Program-made: the position numbers and the translations under genes
The notes under the pieces: model-generated
Told to the model about the DNA's origin: nothing
Seen by the model: the letters and a program-made list of their open reading frames with translations, nothing else
Databases searched by the model: none
Shown here: one piece after another, positions 1-7,386 of the stretch
Layout of the letters: every line of letters begins with the position of its first letter
How positions within the stretch are numbered: the first letter of the stretch is position 1
Assembly: GCA_947088865.1 (NCBI GenBank)
Contig: CAMUHY010000003.1
Span: 1-64,000, forward strand
Direction of reading: 5' to 3'
Length of the DNA: 64,000 nt
Source of the DNA: an uncultured Eubacterium sp.
GTDB lineage: Bacteria; Bacillota; Clostridia; Lachnospirales; Lachnospiraceae

Positions 1-637
1 TACTTTTATGGTTTTAATCATTTTCTGTAAGCTCCTTTATCATCTTCTTTGCTTTGTTTGCTCGTTTGCCCTGTAATTTACAGCCAAATACAGTAATAAT
101 CTGTACGAAATCTTCTACCAGTTCTTCCTGCTCCGTTTTCTCTGTTGTATCAACAACTTCAATTTCACAGTCATATAGTTGTGCAATGTATTCCATCAGC
201 TCAAAGCCAAATCTTGCAAGTCTGTCTTTATAAAGCACAACTACTTTTGAGATACTTCTGTTTGCTATGCCTTTTATCAGTTGCTGCAAGCCTTTTCTTT
301 TATAATTGATTCCAGAACCAATATCTGAAATAATTTCAAAAGATTTTCCCTGTGCAAGCAGATATATTCTCATATTTTCTTCCTGTCGTTTCAGATCGTC
401 TTTCTGTTTCACAGAACGGACACGGCAGTAACCTACCGTTTTCCCTTGTTTTTTTACAGGTTTATTTAATATTTGATTTAAGTCATCTTCCGAATAATAA
501 CGATAACCATTAGAACTCGTATGATGTGGTTTTAATTTTCCCGATCTGTCCCAATTCCTCAGAGTTTGTGCTGTTACTCCTAAAATTTCAGTCATTTCAT
601 GTATAGTATAATATTTCATTTTATCACCTCTATACAT
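1..637 (-). mobile_element. IS607-family element, partial at window edge
   Basis: The window opens inside an IS607-type insertion sequence. Only the recombinase gene and its upstream flank are visible. A tnpB gene, if present, would lie downstream on the minus strand, beyond the left edge. IS607 elements lack terminal inverted repeats and insert with little target preference, so I cannot place the element end; the given right limit is just the far end of the recombinase reading frame. The AT-rich stretch at 620-738 probably contains the true end. Confidence 0.6.
14..619 (-). CDS. IS607-family serine recombinase (TnpA), probably inactive
   Basis: The protein (202 aa) has a MerR-like helix-turn-helix at residues 1-50 (TIHEMTEILGVTAQTLRNWD) followed by a small serine-recombinase domain, the architecture of IS607 TnpA. 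The ATG at 619 is chosen because AGAGGTG lies six bases upstream. Seen directly: the conserved Y-x-R-V-S motif, whose Ser makes the covalent link to DNA, reads YCRVRS here, so the catalytic position (residue 68, codon at 416-418) is Arg. Ser69 follows immediately. The later KDRLARFG motif is intact. An AGT-to-CGT change is enough to explain it, so the enzyme is probably dead. Family assignment is secure; loss of activity is inference. Confidence 0.85.
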   Translation of the reverse strand: MKYYTIHEMTEILGVTAQTLRNWDRSGKLKPHHTSSNGYRYYSEDDLNQILNKPVKKQGKTVGYCRVRSVKQKDDLKRQEENMRIYLLAQGKSFEIISDIGSGINYKRKGLQQLIKGIANRSISKVVVLYKDRLARFGFELMEYIAQLYDCEIEVVDTTEKTEQEELVEDFVQIITVFGCKLQGKRANKAKKMIKELTEND

Positions 638-738
638 AATTACAGTATATTAAAATGCAAAAGTTAATAGCATATTTATAACTTTTTATAATTTTTATTC
701 AACTGTTAGTAATCCCTTTATTATTATCATTTATTTTC

Positions 739-2133
739 TTACGCATTTCTTAAAAATACCTCATAGCTTTTTAACGCTTCATATAAGTCCACCTTGCTGA
801 TAACCTCATATGGAGCGTGCATATTTTGCACACCAACGCCGCTGTCAATTACATTCATTCCATAATTGGCAAGTATATAGGCAATCGTTCCGCCGCCGCC
901 AACATCAACTTTTCCAAGTTCGGCTGTCTGATAACTAATCTTTGCATCGTCCATAATCTTTCTTAAATGTGCCATATATTCTGCACTGGCATCGTTGGAA
1001 CCGCTTTTTCCTCTAGCTCCTGTGTATTTCATAAATACAACGCCTTTACCAAAATAAGAAGCATTTTTCTTTTCACTGACTGATGGATAATTTGGGTCAA
1101 ATGCAGAATTGACATCCGATGAAAGCATATTTGAATTTGTCAATGCTCTTCTTAATGCCAACTCGGAAAATTGATTGCACTGATTCATTAATTCAGCAGT
1201 CATATTTTCAAAAAACTTTGAGTGCATACCGGTTGCACCAACACTTCCAATCTCTTCTTTATCAACCAAAATACATGCTGTTGTCCTTTCTGGATTTTCT
1301 GTATTAAGCTGTGCCACTAAGGAAGGATAAGCACATACTCTGTCATCATGTCCATATCCTATAATCATACTTTTGTCAAATCCATAGTCCCTTGCTGCTC
1401 CTGCAGGAACAACACACAATTCAGCAGAAAGGAAATCTTCTTCCTCAATGCCATACTGTTTTTTCAGAAGTTTTAATATATATTTTTTTACATTTTCTTT
1501 CTCATCTTTTTTAGGCTTTACGCCAATTTCTGGCATACTTCCCACAAGGACATTTAAGTCTTCTCCCTCAACAACCTTACTTGCCTTTTTATCCATCTGT
1601 TCACCCGCAAGATGAATTAACAAATCCGATATTCCTACAACAGGCTCATCTGCTTTTTCCCCCATTGTAATTTCTACACTCTTACCATTTTTTAATGCAA
1701 CAATGCCATGCAGCGCCATAGGCATAGCTACCCACTGATATTTTTTAATTCCGCCATAATAATGTGTATCAAGCAATACTAGCTGATTGTCCTCATACAA
1801 TGGATTTTGCTTGATATCAATTCGTGGTGAGTCAATATGCGCGCCCAATATATTCATGCCTTTTTCTATGGGCTGTTTTCCCACACAATAAAGCACGATA
1901 GCTTTATTCATATTGACACAATACACTTTATCGCCCGCTTTTAATGTTTTGCCGCGTGCAATAATATCCGACAAATTTCTATATCCTGCACTTTCAGCCA
2001 TAACAATGGCTTCCTTTACACATTCTCTCTCTGTTTTGCACTTGCTGATAAATTGTCTGTAATCTTCTGCAAAAGCAAATACATCCTTTATGCTCTCCTC
2101 ATTATACTTACTCCATGCAACTTCTCTTTCCAT
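739..2133 (-). CDS. M18-family aminopeptidase
   Basis: This is a cytosolic zinc aminopeptidase of family M18 (aspartyl aminopeptidase type), which trims N-terminal residues from peptides. The GAHIDSPR segment carries a metal-binding His, DKEEIGSVGATGM supplies the catalytic and ligand Glu residues, GHDDR carries a ligand Asp, and the C-terminal HAPYEVIS motif holds the last ligand His. At 464 aa it has the normal family length. I start at the ATG at 2133 because GGAG lies six bases upstream; an in-frame ATG at 2145 lacks a good ribosome site. It stands alone, with repeat copy 2 between it and scpB. Confidence 0.85.
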   Translation of the reverse strand: MEREVAWSKYNEESIKDVFAFAEDYRQFISKCKTERECVKEAIVMAESAGYRNLSDIIARGKTLKAGDKVYCVNMNKAIVLYCVGKQPIEKGMNILGAHIDSPRIDIKQNPLYEDNQLVLLDTHYYGGIKKYQWVAMPMALHGIVALKNGKSVEITMGEKADEPVVGISDLLIHLAGEQMDKKASKVVEGEDLNVLVGSMPEIGVKPKKDEKENVKKYILKLLKKQYGIEEEDFLSAELCVVPAGAARDYGFDKSMIIGYGHDDRVCAYPSLVAQLNTENPERTTACILVDKEEIGSVGATGMHSKFFENMTAELMNQCNQFSELALRRALTNSNMLSSDVNSAFDPNYPSVSEKKNASYFGKGVVFMKYTGARGKSGSNDASAEYMAHLRKIMDDAKISYQTAELGKVDVGGGGTIAYILANYGMNVIDSGVGVQNMHAPYEVISKVDLYEALKSYEVFLRNA

Positions 2134-2221
2134 TTTCAACTCCATTTCCGCGTTGCTTCTACACATAACATATCAACGCTATTTTGTTATTCCTCTATTT
2201 TTCTTTATAAAGATTTATCAA

Positions 2222-2341
2222 ACAGATATTTACAATCCTCTACGCTGCTTGCTTAAACCACCTAGCTACTATCATAACTTTTGCAGTCCCCACTTATATC
2301 TTTGCAGCATCAAAATAAGAAACTCCCTTGATGAGATTAAA
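2222..2341 (-). repeat. Cloverleaf repeat, copy 2 (internally deleted)
   Basis: On the minus strand this matches the repeat at 20891-21050 from its AACCTCATCAAGG head to its AGCAAG-AGCGTAG-ATATC tail, but hairpin 2 is missing. Hairpin 3 persists with wobble pairs (AGTTAT against GTAGCT). The head overlaps the stop codon of scpB: the TAA at 2337-2339 lies in the repeat's first arm. The copy is more diverged than those at 20.9 and 52.9 kb. Confidence 0.75.
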
Positions 2342-2939
2342 TACTCAATGTCATCTGTTCGTTATCTTTTTCTTCTAAATCGCCTGCTTGAACTTCTAAC
2401 ATAGCCTCATTTTTAAACTGTTCAACAACTTCCTCACTGATAACTGGAAGCTCCTCTATGGAATGTACGCCAAATGCCCTTAAAAATTCTTGTGTCGTGC
2501 CAAATAATACAGGTCTGCCGGGCGCATCCAACCTTCCCAGCTCCTTGACTAATCCATATTCCAGCAATTTATTAATGGCATGTCCACAACCGACACCTCG
2601 TATCTTTTCAATCTCCATTCTTGTAACAGGCTGTTTATAAGCTATGATGGACAAATTTTCCAGCAAAGCATCGGTCAATACATATTTTGTAGGCGTGCTT
2701 GCAACTTTTATCAACTGGTCATAATAACTGGTCTTTGTACACATTTGATAGGAATTTTCTAACTCAATAATCTGAATACCACGATTTTCTTCTTCATACT
2801 TGTCCATCATATTATGTACAATTTTTCTTGTTGTATCCACATCATGTCCTATCGCTGCTGCCAGCTTATCCACTTCCACAGCATTTCCCATAGCAAACAG
2901 CACGGCTTCAATCGCTGCTTCTGTTTTACTCAAATTCAT
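2337..2939 (-). CDS. scpB: Segregation and condensation protein ScpB
   Basis: ScpB is a winged-helix kleisin-interacting subunit that dimerises and binds ScpA within the SMC-ScpAB condensin, which compacts and separates chromosomes. The sequence is typical: an N-terminal AAIEAVLFAMGNAVEVDKLA helix region, then ALLENLSIIAYKQPVTRMEIEKIRGV, the most conserved part of the family. It is 200 aa long from the ATG at 2939, which has GGAGG six bases upstream; an ATG at 2963 lacks such a site. scpA lies 216 bases upstream. That gap (2940-3155) has only a loose inverted repeat (AAGAAGCA/TGCTTCTT). The stop codon lies inside repeat copy 2. Confidence 0.93.
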   Translation of the reverse strand: MNLSKTEAAIEAVLFAMGNAVEVDKLAAAIGHDVDTTRKIVHNMMDKYEEENRGIQIIELENSYQMCTKTSYYDQLIKVASTPTKYVLTDALLENLSIIAYKQPVTRMEIEKIRGVGCGHAINKLLEYGLVKELGRLDAPGRPVLFGTTQEFLRAFGVHSIEELPVISEEVVEQFKNEAMLEVQAGDLEEKDNEQMTLSI

Positions 2940-3155
2940 TATTTCCTCCGCATATACATTCATTTACTTTATGCCTCTATTTTACTTTTACACAATTTTA
3001 ACAACTGTCTGCCAAACTGATATTTTCCTGTAACTTTCTCACTTGACAAAATCAACTTTATATGCTAGAAATTTTCAAGAAAGAAGCAGTTTTGTACCAT
3101 TTGGCTATTTTATAGCTTTGAGTGGGTTACTTGCTTCTTTTTTTGTAAAGACTTA

Positions 3156-3926
3156 TTATTTCGTATATTCTATCAAATCAGGGTCTTTTATTACATCAAT
3201 CATAATATCGCCGCATATATTTTCTTGAGAAACACTCACAAATCCTGTTTTCATCAATTCAAGCAGCACTAAAAAGGACACAATAACCGATATTTTTGAA
3301 TGATTATTCATCAGCATATCTTCAAAAGCAATTGTTTTCTTTGTCTTTAAAAAATTTTTTATCTGTGTGAATCGTTCAGACACACTTACTTTTTCTTTTT
3401 CTATCTTACCAAATTTGCTCCTAATTGGGTCAACCTTTTCTTCCTGTCTTCTTAAAACATCATGGAATATTGCATTGAGTTGCACTAAGGTAGTATCTTT
3501 TACAAGCTCATTTAAATCAATTGGCGGCTTATATGCCTCAATTTCTTTTGGAACGGTTGATACTTTATAAAAAGAACGCTCTGCACAAGCTTGTTTTTCT
3601 TTTAATTGATAAGAAATATATTTACATAATTTATACTCTAACAACCGCTCTACCAGTTCTGTTCTTGGGTCTTGCTCTTCCCCCAACTCATCGGTTTCTT
3701 TTGGCAGCAGCATCTTAGACTTGATATCTAAAAGAGTAGCTGCCATCACCAAAAATTCACTGACAACATCAAGGTCTTCCTTGTCCATCTGACTGATATA
3801 TTCCATATATTGTTTTGTAATCATTACAATAGGAATATCATATATATTTACTTTATTTTTATCAATTAAGTGGAGCAGCAAATCCAGCGGTCCTTCAAAT
3901 GCTTGCAGCTTGACGCAAATCTCCAT
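3156..3926 (-). CDS. scpA: Segregation and condensation protein ScpA
   Basis: ScpA is the kleisin that bridges the SMC heads and, with ScpB, forms bacterial condensin. The N-terminal LQAFEGPLDLLLHLIDKNKV motif is the family hallmark; the C-terminal part (about residues 185-245) is the winged helix that contacts the SMC head. Its 256 aa are normal. The ATG at 3926 follows GAGG at five bases. It is transcribed ahead of scpB, but the 216-base gap is unusually wide for this pair, so separate expression is possible. The 178 bases to the divergent YihY gene must hold promoters for both; I could not place them with confidence. Confidence 0.93.
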   Translation of the reverse strand: MEICVKLQAFEGPLDLLLHLIDKNKVNIYDIPIVMITKQYMEYISQMDKEDLDVVSEFLVMAATLLDIKSKMLLPKETDELGEEQDPRTELVERLLEYKLCKYISYQLKEKQACAERSFYKVSTVPKEIEAYKPPIDLNELVKDTTLVQLNAIFHDVLRRQEEKVDPIRSKFGKIEKEKVSVSERFTQIKNFLKTKKTIAFEDMLMNNHSKISVIVSFLVLLELMKTGFVSVSQENICGDIMIDVIKDPDLIEYTK

Positions 3927-4104
3927 AATTTCCTCATTTCTGCGCTTCTTTCACGCATAGAACATAATTTTATCAGGCAAGGTTTAAAAATAAAAAATCA
4001 GAATATATTTTACTAGGTAATTTCATTTATTGCAAGTAAATCACTTTATATTTTTATCAATCTATGTTAAAATAAACCCCAATAACTTTGAAAGGTAAAT
4101 ATGG

Positions 4105-4950
4105 ATGAGAAATTTTATAATTTTAATTAAACGCATTACTTATAAACTTTCAAAAGATAATATCAGCAGTTACAGCGCACAGTCATGTTTTTATATTATA
4201 CTCAGTATTGTACCATTCTTATTGCTCTTAATGAGCCTTTTAAAATACCTCCCAATTATACCGGACAATATCATAACGGTTATGGGTTCTATTATTCCTA
4301 TGCAGATTATGCCTGTTATTACCGATATTGTAAACGATGTATATAATAATTCAAGTATTACACTGGTTTCCTTAACCACATTAATCGCTGTATGGTCTGC
4401 CGGAAAAGGGTTTACTTCCATTATAAAAGGATTAAATACCATATATGGAACCAGCAGAGGAAGCAACTGGTTTATCTCAAGAATTTTATCAACCGTTTAT
4501 ACGGTTATTTTTATAATCAGCATTATTGCTTCCTTAATATTATTAGTATTTGGACAAAAGATTGTAAATCTTATTAAAATTGGATTTCCAACAATAGGAA
4601 CCGTTCTGTCGCTTATTATTAACAACTCCAATTTATTGTTTCCTACTGCCCTTACACTGATTTTTTTAATTATGTATAAATTTATTCCAAACCGAAAGAC
4701 AACGATATTAAATGAGCTGCCTGGCGCTATTCTCGCCTCTGCGGGCTGGGTACTATACTCTTTTTTTTATTCGCTGTATGTCAATAACTCGCCGAACTTT
4801 TCCAATATGTATGGAAGTTTGGCAACACTTGTATTTGCATTAATCTGGTTATATTTTTGTATGACTATTATCTTTTGGGGTGCAGAAGTCAACGCTTTTA
4901 TTGGAGAGTGGCGTTCAAAAAACATTCGTTCCAGGAAAGAAAAAGAGTAG
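4105..4950 (+). CDS. YihY/BrkB-family inner-membrane protein
   Basis: This 281 aa integral membrane protein belongs to the YihY/UPF0761 family (often labelled virulence factor BrkB). Its function is not settled and transport or envelope roles are only suggested. About six hydrophobic segments are visible. The family signatures AQSCFYIILSIVPFLLLL near the N-terminus and ALIWLYFCMTIIFWGAEVNAF near the C-terminus are clear. It is one of two plus-strand genes. Start at 4105, with AAAGG about nine bases upstream. Its last 36 bases overlap the tail of the convergent SpoIID-like gene, so the two transcripts are antisense at their 3' ends. Confidence 0.88.
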   Translation: MRNFIILIKRITYKLSKDNISSYSAQSCFYIILSIVPFLLLLMSLLKYLPIIPDNIITVMGSIIPMQIMPVITDIVNDVYNNSSITLVSLTTLIAVWSAGKGFTSIIKGLNTIYGTSRGSNWFISRILSTVYTVIFIISIIASLILLVFGQKIVNLIKIGFPTIGTVLSLIINNSNLLFPTALTLIFLIMYKFIPNRKTTILNELPGAILASAGWVLYSFFYSLYVNNSPNFSNMYGSLATLVFALIWLYFCMTIIFWGAEVNAFIGEWRSKNIRSRKEKE

Positions 4951-6873
4951 TACACTTTTATAATCCATACCCAACTCCGTCATTTTTTTAACCGCATACT
5001 GGCTCATACCAATGCCGTGTCCATTGCCTCCACCTGTTATGGTATAGCCAGTTTTTCCATCTACATCAGTTTTTTCTATAATAAAAAATGCACTTGGAAG
5101 ATTAAATACTTTTCGGATATACCCTTCACTCTCTATGGTAACTTCCGATTTATCGCCCACAATTCGTATATTTTTGACAGCGCCACCCGCCACTCTGTCA
5201 CATATAATTTCTTTGATATTGCCAATATCTTTTTGTGATTTGACAATATTGTTAAACTCTTCTTCTGTAAAATCATAACTCCAGCGATAATATTTTGTTC
5301 CATAATCATAATCATTTTCATTCGTATTTTTAATCAATTCTTTAAATTGCTCTTCATTGGTATAATCAATACCACTTTGCGTTTGACTGATTTGTTTACT
5401 CTCATAATAAGGGTAAGAGGCACGATTTGAACCCCACAGCGACACATCTGTGCCAATGCCGCAAGACGTTGAATAATAATAGGTTTGAACAAGCGCATCG
5501 GCATAGTACAGCATTTTTCCTCTTGTCATTTCTACGGCTGTATTGGATGGTTCATATTCAATGGTATTATTATAAACCTGATACTGTATACTATCGTCCA
5601 TATGCGCGCCATAATCGGGATATCCCGGCGCATCAATATGTTTATAAGCATAGCTTCTGGCACACACTGCCTGAACCTTTAAAGCCTCGACTCCAAAACT
5701 TGTTGGCATCTCTGATGGGACAACTCTTTTCAGATACTCTTCCAATGCTACTTGATTTACTAAAACGACGCCATTGTCCTGCACAAAAACCTCAATTTCC
5801 CCCTTATAGGATGGGTTTCCCTGCGAGCGATTCATCGTTAAAATTTGAATTTGACCTGTTGGATTTTCTGGTTTAATTATATATCTGCTACCAACTGGCA
5901 TTGTTTCACTTGCCGCCGCACTCCATTCTTCTTTAGCGGACATATTAATGACACTTCCATCTTCTGCATTTTCAATGGTATAACCTATATCTGATGTAAG
6001 CGTCACATTACTATGTACAATATCCGTATATCCCGTTGTCTTTAAAACAATCCTTAACTGTTCATCGGCAATATCAAATCTTACTGTAATACCTGTTATC
6101 TGCCCTTTTTTTATCTGAATATCACCTATATTGTCCTGAACCTCTTTTGTTGTTCCTTTTATTTTATACTGTCTGTCTATACCATACATATTAACTTCTA
6201 AAACACCGTCATTGACGCCGCTAATCCAAATATTTTTATAGGTAACCTCATTTGAAATATTATCGCCAATCATCAAGACTTCATTTTTGCACACTAATAA
6301 AGGTACTGTCTTATCCACCATACCATTTAAATTTAATCCCGTATAATAAAATTCTCCTTTATTGGTACAGACCTTCCAGCTGTCAATATCACCGCTCCAT
6401 GTATCCATATCAGGCGTTGCAACAATACCTGCATAGAGCAGCTCTGTGCTGTCAGATTGCTGCCATACATCCAAATGGTCTATAACAAAAGCTATAAATT
6501 CCTGTTTGGAGACAAAATAATAACCTTCTTTAGAACCTTCTATATGTTTATATGTTTTTAATTCATTAAAGTATGTTGAATTAAAGCCATCTTGCGGCTC
6601 AAATTCAGAAAAAATATGCAGTTCTTTTACATAATTAACATAATCGGTATACCAATATAATTCGTTTTCTTTTACATGTTCAATTTCTTCAATCAGTGAT
6701 ATTTCTTTTGAATCGTATCCTTCAAGATAAGCAATTACTTTGCAAACTTCTGCCATTGTCAACGGTGTTTTGGCATTATTACAGTAATTGATAAGATATA
6801 TATTAATTATTGATAATATAATAATCATCAAAAAAATAAGAATAATAGCTATGACTTTTTTATTTTTTTTCAA
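4915..6873 (-). CDS. SpoIID/LytB domain protein with long N-terminal region
   Basis: An N-terminal hydrophobic anchor (residues about 8-30) predicts export with membrane attachment. A lineage-specific region follows, then a SpoIID/LytB domain over roughly the last 300 residues: VPSEMPTSFGVEALKVQAVCARSYAYKH, then YYSTSCGIGTD, then GHGIGMSQYA. SpoIID enzymes are lytic transglycosylases that cleave peptidoglycan strands; the catalytic Glu is expected in VPSEMP. At 652 aa it is about twice the length of SpoIID itself, and it is not in a sporulation operon, so it may act in vegetative wall turnover. Start is a TTG at 6873 with GAGG five bases before. A TATAAT-like -10 sits at 6947-6952. Confidence 0.87.
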   Translation of the reverse strand: MKKNKKVIAIILIFLMIIILSIINIYLINYCNNAKTPLTMAEVCKVIAYLEGYDSKEISLIEEIEHVKENELYWYTDYVNYVKELHIFSEFEPQDGFNSTYFNELKTYKHIEGSKEGYYFVSKQEFIAFVIDHLDVWQQSDSTELLYAGIVATPDMDTWSGDIDSWKVCTNKGEFYYTGLNLNGMVDKTVPLLVCKNEVLMIGDNISNEVTYKNIWISGVNDGVLEVNMYGIDRQYKIKGTTKEVQDNIGDIQIKKGQITGITVRFDIADEQLRIVLKTTGYTDIVHSNVTLTSDIGYTIENAEDGSVINMSAKEEWSAAASETMPVGSRYIIKPENPTGQIQILTMNRSQGNPSYKGEIEVFVQDNGVVLVNQVALEEYLKRVVPSEMPTSFGVEALKVQAVCARSYAYKHIDAPGYPDYGAHMDDSIQYQVYNNTIEYEPSNTAVEMTRGKMLYYADALVQTYYYSTSCGIGTDVSLWGSNRASYPYYESKQISQTQSGIDYTNEEQFKELIKNTNENDYDYGTKYYRWSYDFTEEEFNNIVKSQKDIGNIKEIICDRVAGGAVKNIRIVGDKSEVTIESEGYIRKVFNLPSAFFIIEKTDVDGKTGYTITGGGNGHGIGMSQYAVKKMTELGMDYKSVLLFFFPGTNVF

Positions 6874-6971
6874 TGCGTCCTCTTTCTATTTTTACAATAA
6901 TAACTATTTTCATTATCAAACAGCTCTTTACAATCTGCTTGACTTTATTATATGCGTTAAAATAAAAATTT

Positions 6972-7030
6972 AGGACAAAAACAAGGACTGTCCTGTTTAG
7001 TTTGAATGTTGCACTTCACAAGACAGTCTT
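6972..7030 (-). terminator. Inverted repeat with T-run, likely terminator
   Basis: Arms at 7018-7030 (AAGACTGTCTTGT) and 6983-6996 (ACAGGACAGTCCTT) pair on the minus strand with one small bulge, followed by GTTTTTG. It lies downstream of the non-coding RNA's own terminator and upstream of the SpoIID-like gene, so it would be a second, back-up stop. Confidence 0.55.
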
Positions 7031-7032
7031 AT

Positions 7033-7070
7033 ATAAGAAAAGGTTATGCAGTGACACCCACATAACCTTT
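7033..7070 (-). terminator. Intrinsic terminator of the non-coding RNA
   Basis: A perfect 10-bp stem (AAAGGTTATG/CATAACCTTT, arms at 7061-7070 and 7039-7048) with a 12-base loop is followed on the minus strand by TTTTCTTAT. Confidence 0.85.
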
Positions 7071-7287
7071 ATATATCCCAGCAATGCCGTTCCCATCTTT
7101 TCCGACTCCTAGCAATGCTAGGTGGGTTACCGCAATCATACCGCTGCCTTCCACTGACAAAGGAGGCCTGACATTGGCATGACAATATAGGAGTCCCTTC
7201 GAAATAATGTAGGATCAAAATATGATAGGCTCTCGTACATTCCAGGATATTGTTCATCACAAGCAATAAAATACTATCATTTTTATT
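7033..7287 (-). ncRNA. Structured non-coding RNA, family not identified
   Basis: A promoter, a 250-base non-coding stretch and a strong terminator follow one another on the minus strand. The likely folded core is about 7073-7250. Pairings found by eye: a closing stem 7245-7250/7073-7078; a hairpin with arms AATGTA and TACATT; a long-range 8-bp stem GACTCCTA (7188-7195) with TAGGAGTC (7104-7111); inside it GTCATGCC with GGTATGAT (two G-U pairs). CCTAGC-ATT-GCTAGG (7108-7122) is a local hairpin competing with the long-range stem. Size and context would fit 6S RNA or a Clostridiales-type orphan RNA motif. A GTCAGG...GGAAGGCAGC segment recalls SRP RNA, but the fold does not match. A short reading frame here is probably spurious. 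Confidence 0.6.
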
Positions 7288-7293
7288 AAATAT

Positions 7294-7322
7294 ATTATAG
7301 TACGTTATTGTTGTATACACAA
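7294..7322 (-). promoter_or_regulatory. Sigma-A type promoter for the non-coding RNA
   Basis: TTGTGT (7317-7322) and TATAAT (7294-7299) are separated by 17 bases on the minus strand. Transcription would begin near 7287. It lies about 65 bases beyond the pckA stop codon. Confidence 0.6.
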
Positions 7323-7386
7323 TATATAATATGCTTATTTTTATAATTTATTCTGTAAGAATTATCCGTTTTTAAGAAGTCATCTT

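Noticed and set aside
2940-3155. Terminator or small gene between scpA and scpB
   Set aside because: The AAGAAGCA/TGCTTCTT arms enclose a loop of about 45 bases, and no convincing reading frame is present.
7070-7255. SRP RNA
   Set aside because: GTCAGG...GGAAGGCAGC recalls the SRP helix 8 motif, but GGAA is not in an apical tetraloop and the paired segments do not give the SRP fold.
7033-7287. Riboswitch controlling the SpoIID-like gene
   Set aside because: Two terminators and about 160 bases separate it from that gene, which has its own -10 candidate. A stand-alone RNA is simpler.
7069-7320. Open reading frame of 83 codons on the minus strand
   Set aside because: It lies across the structured RNA and its promoter, has no ribosome site and no recognisable protein pattern. 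The base pairing explains the region better.
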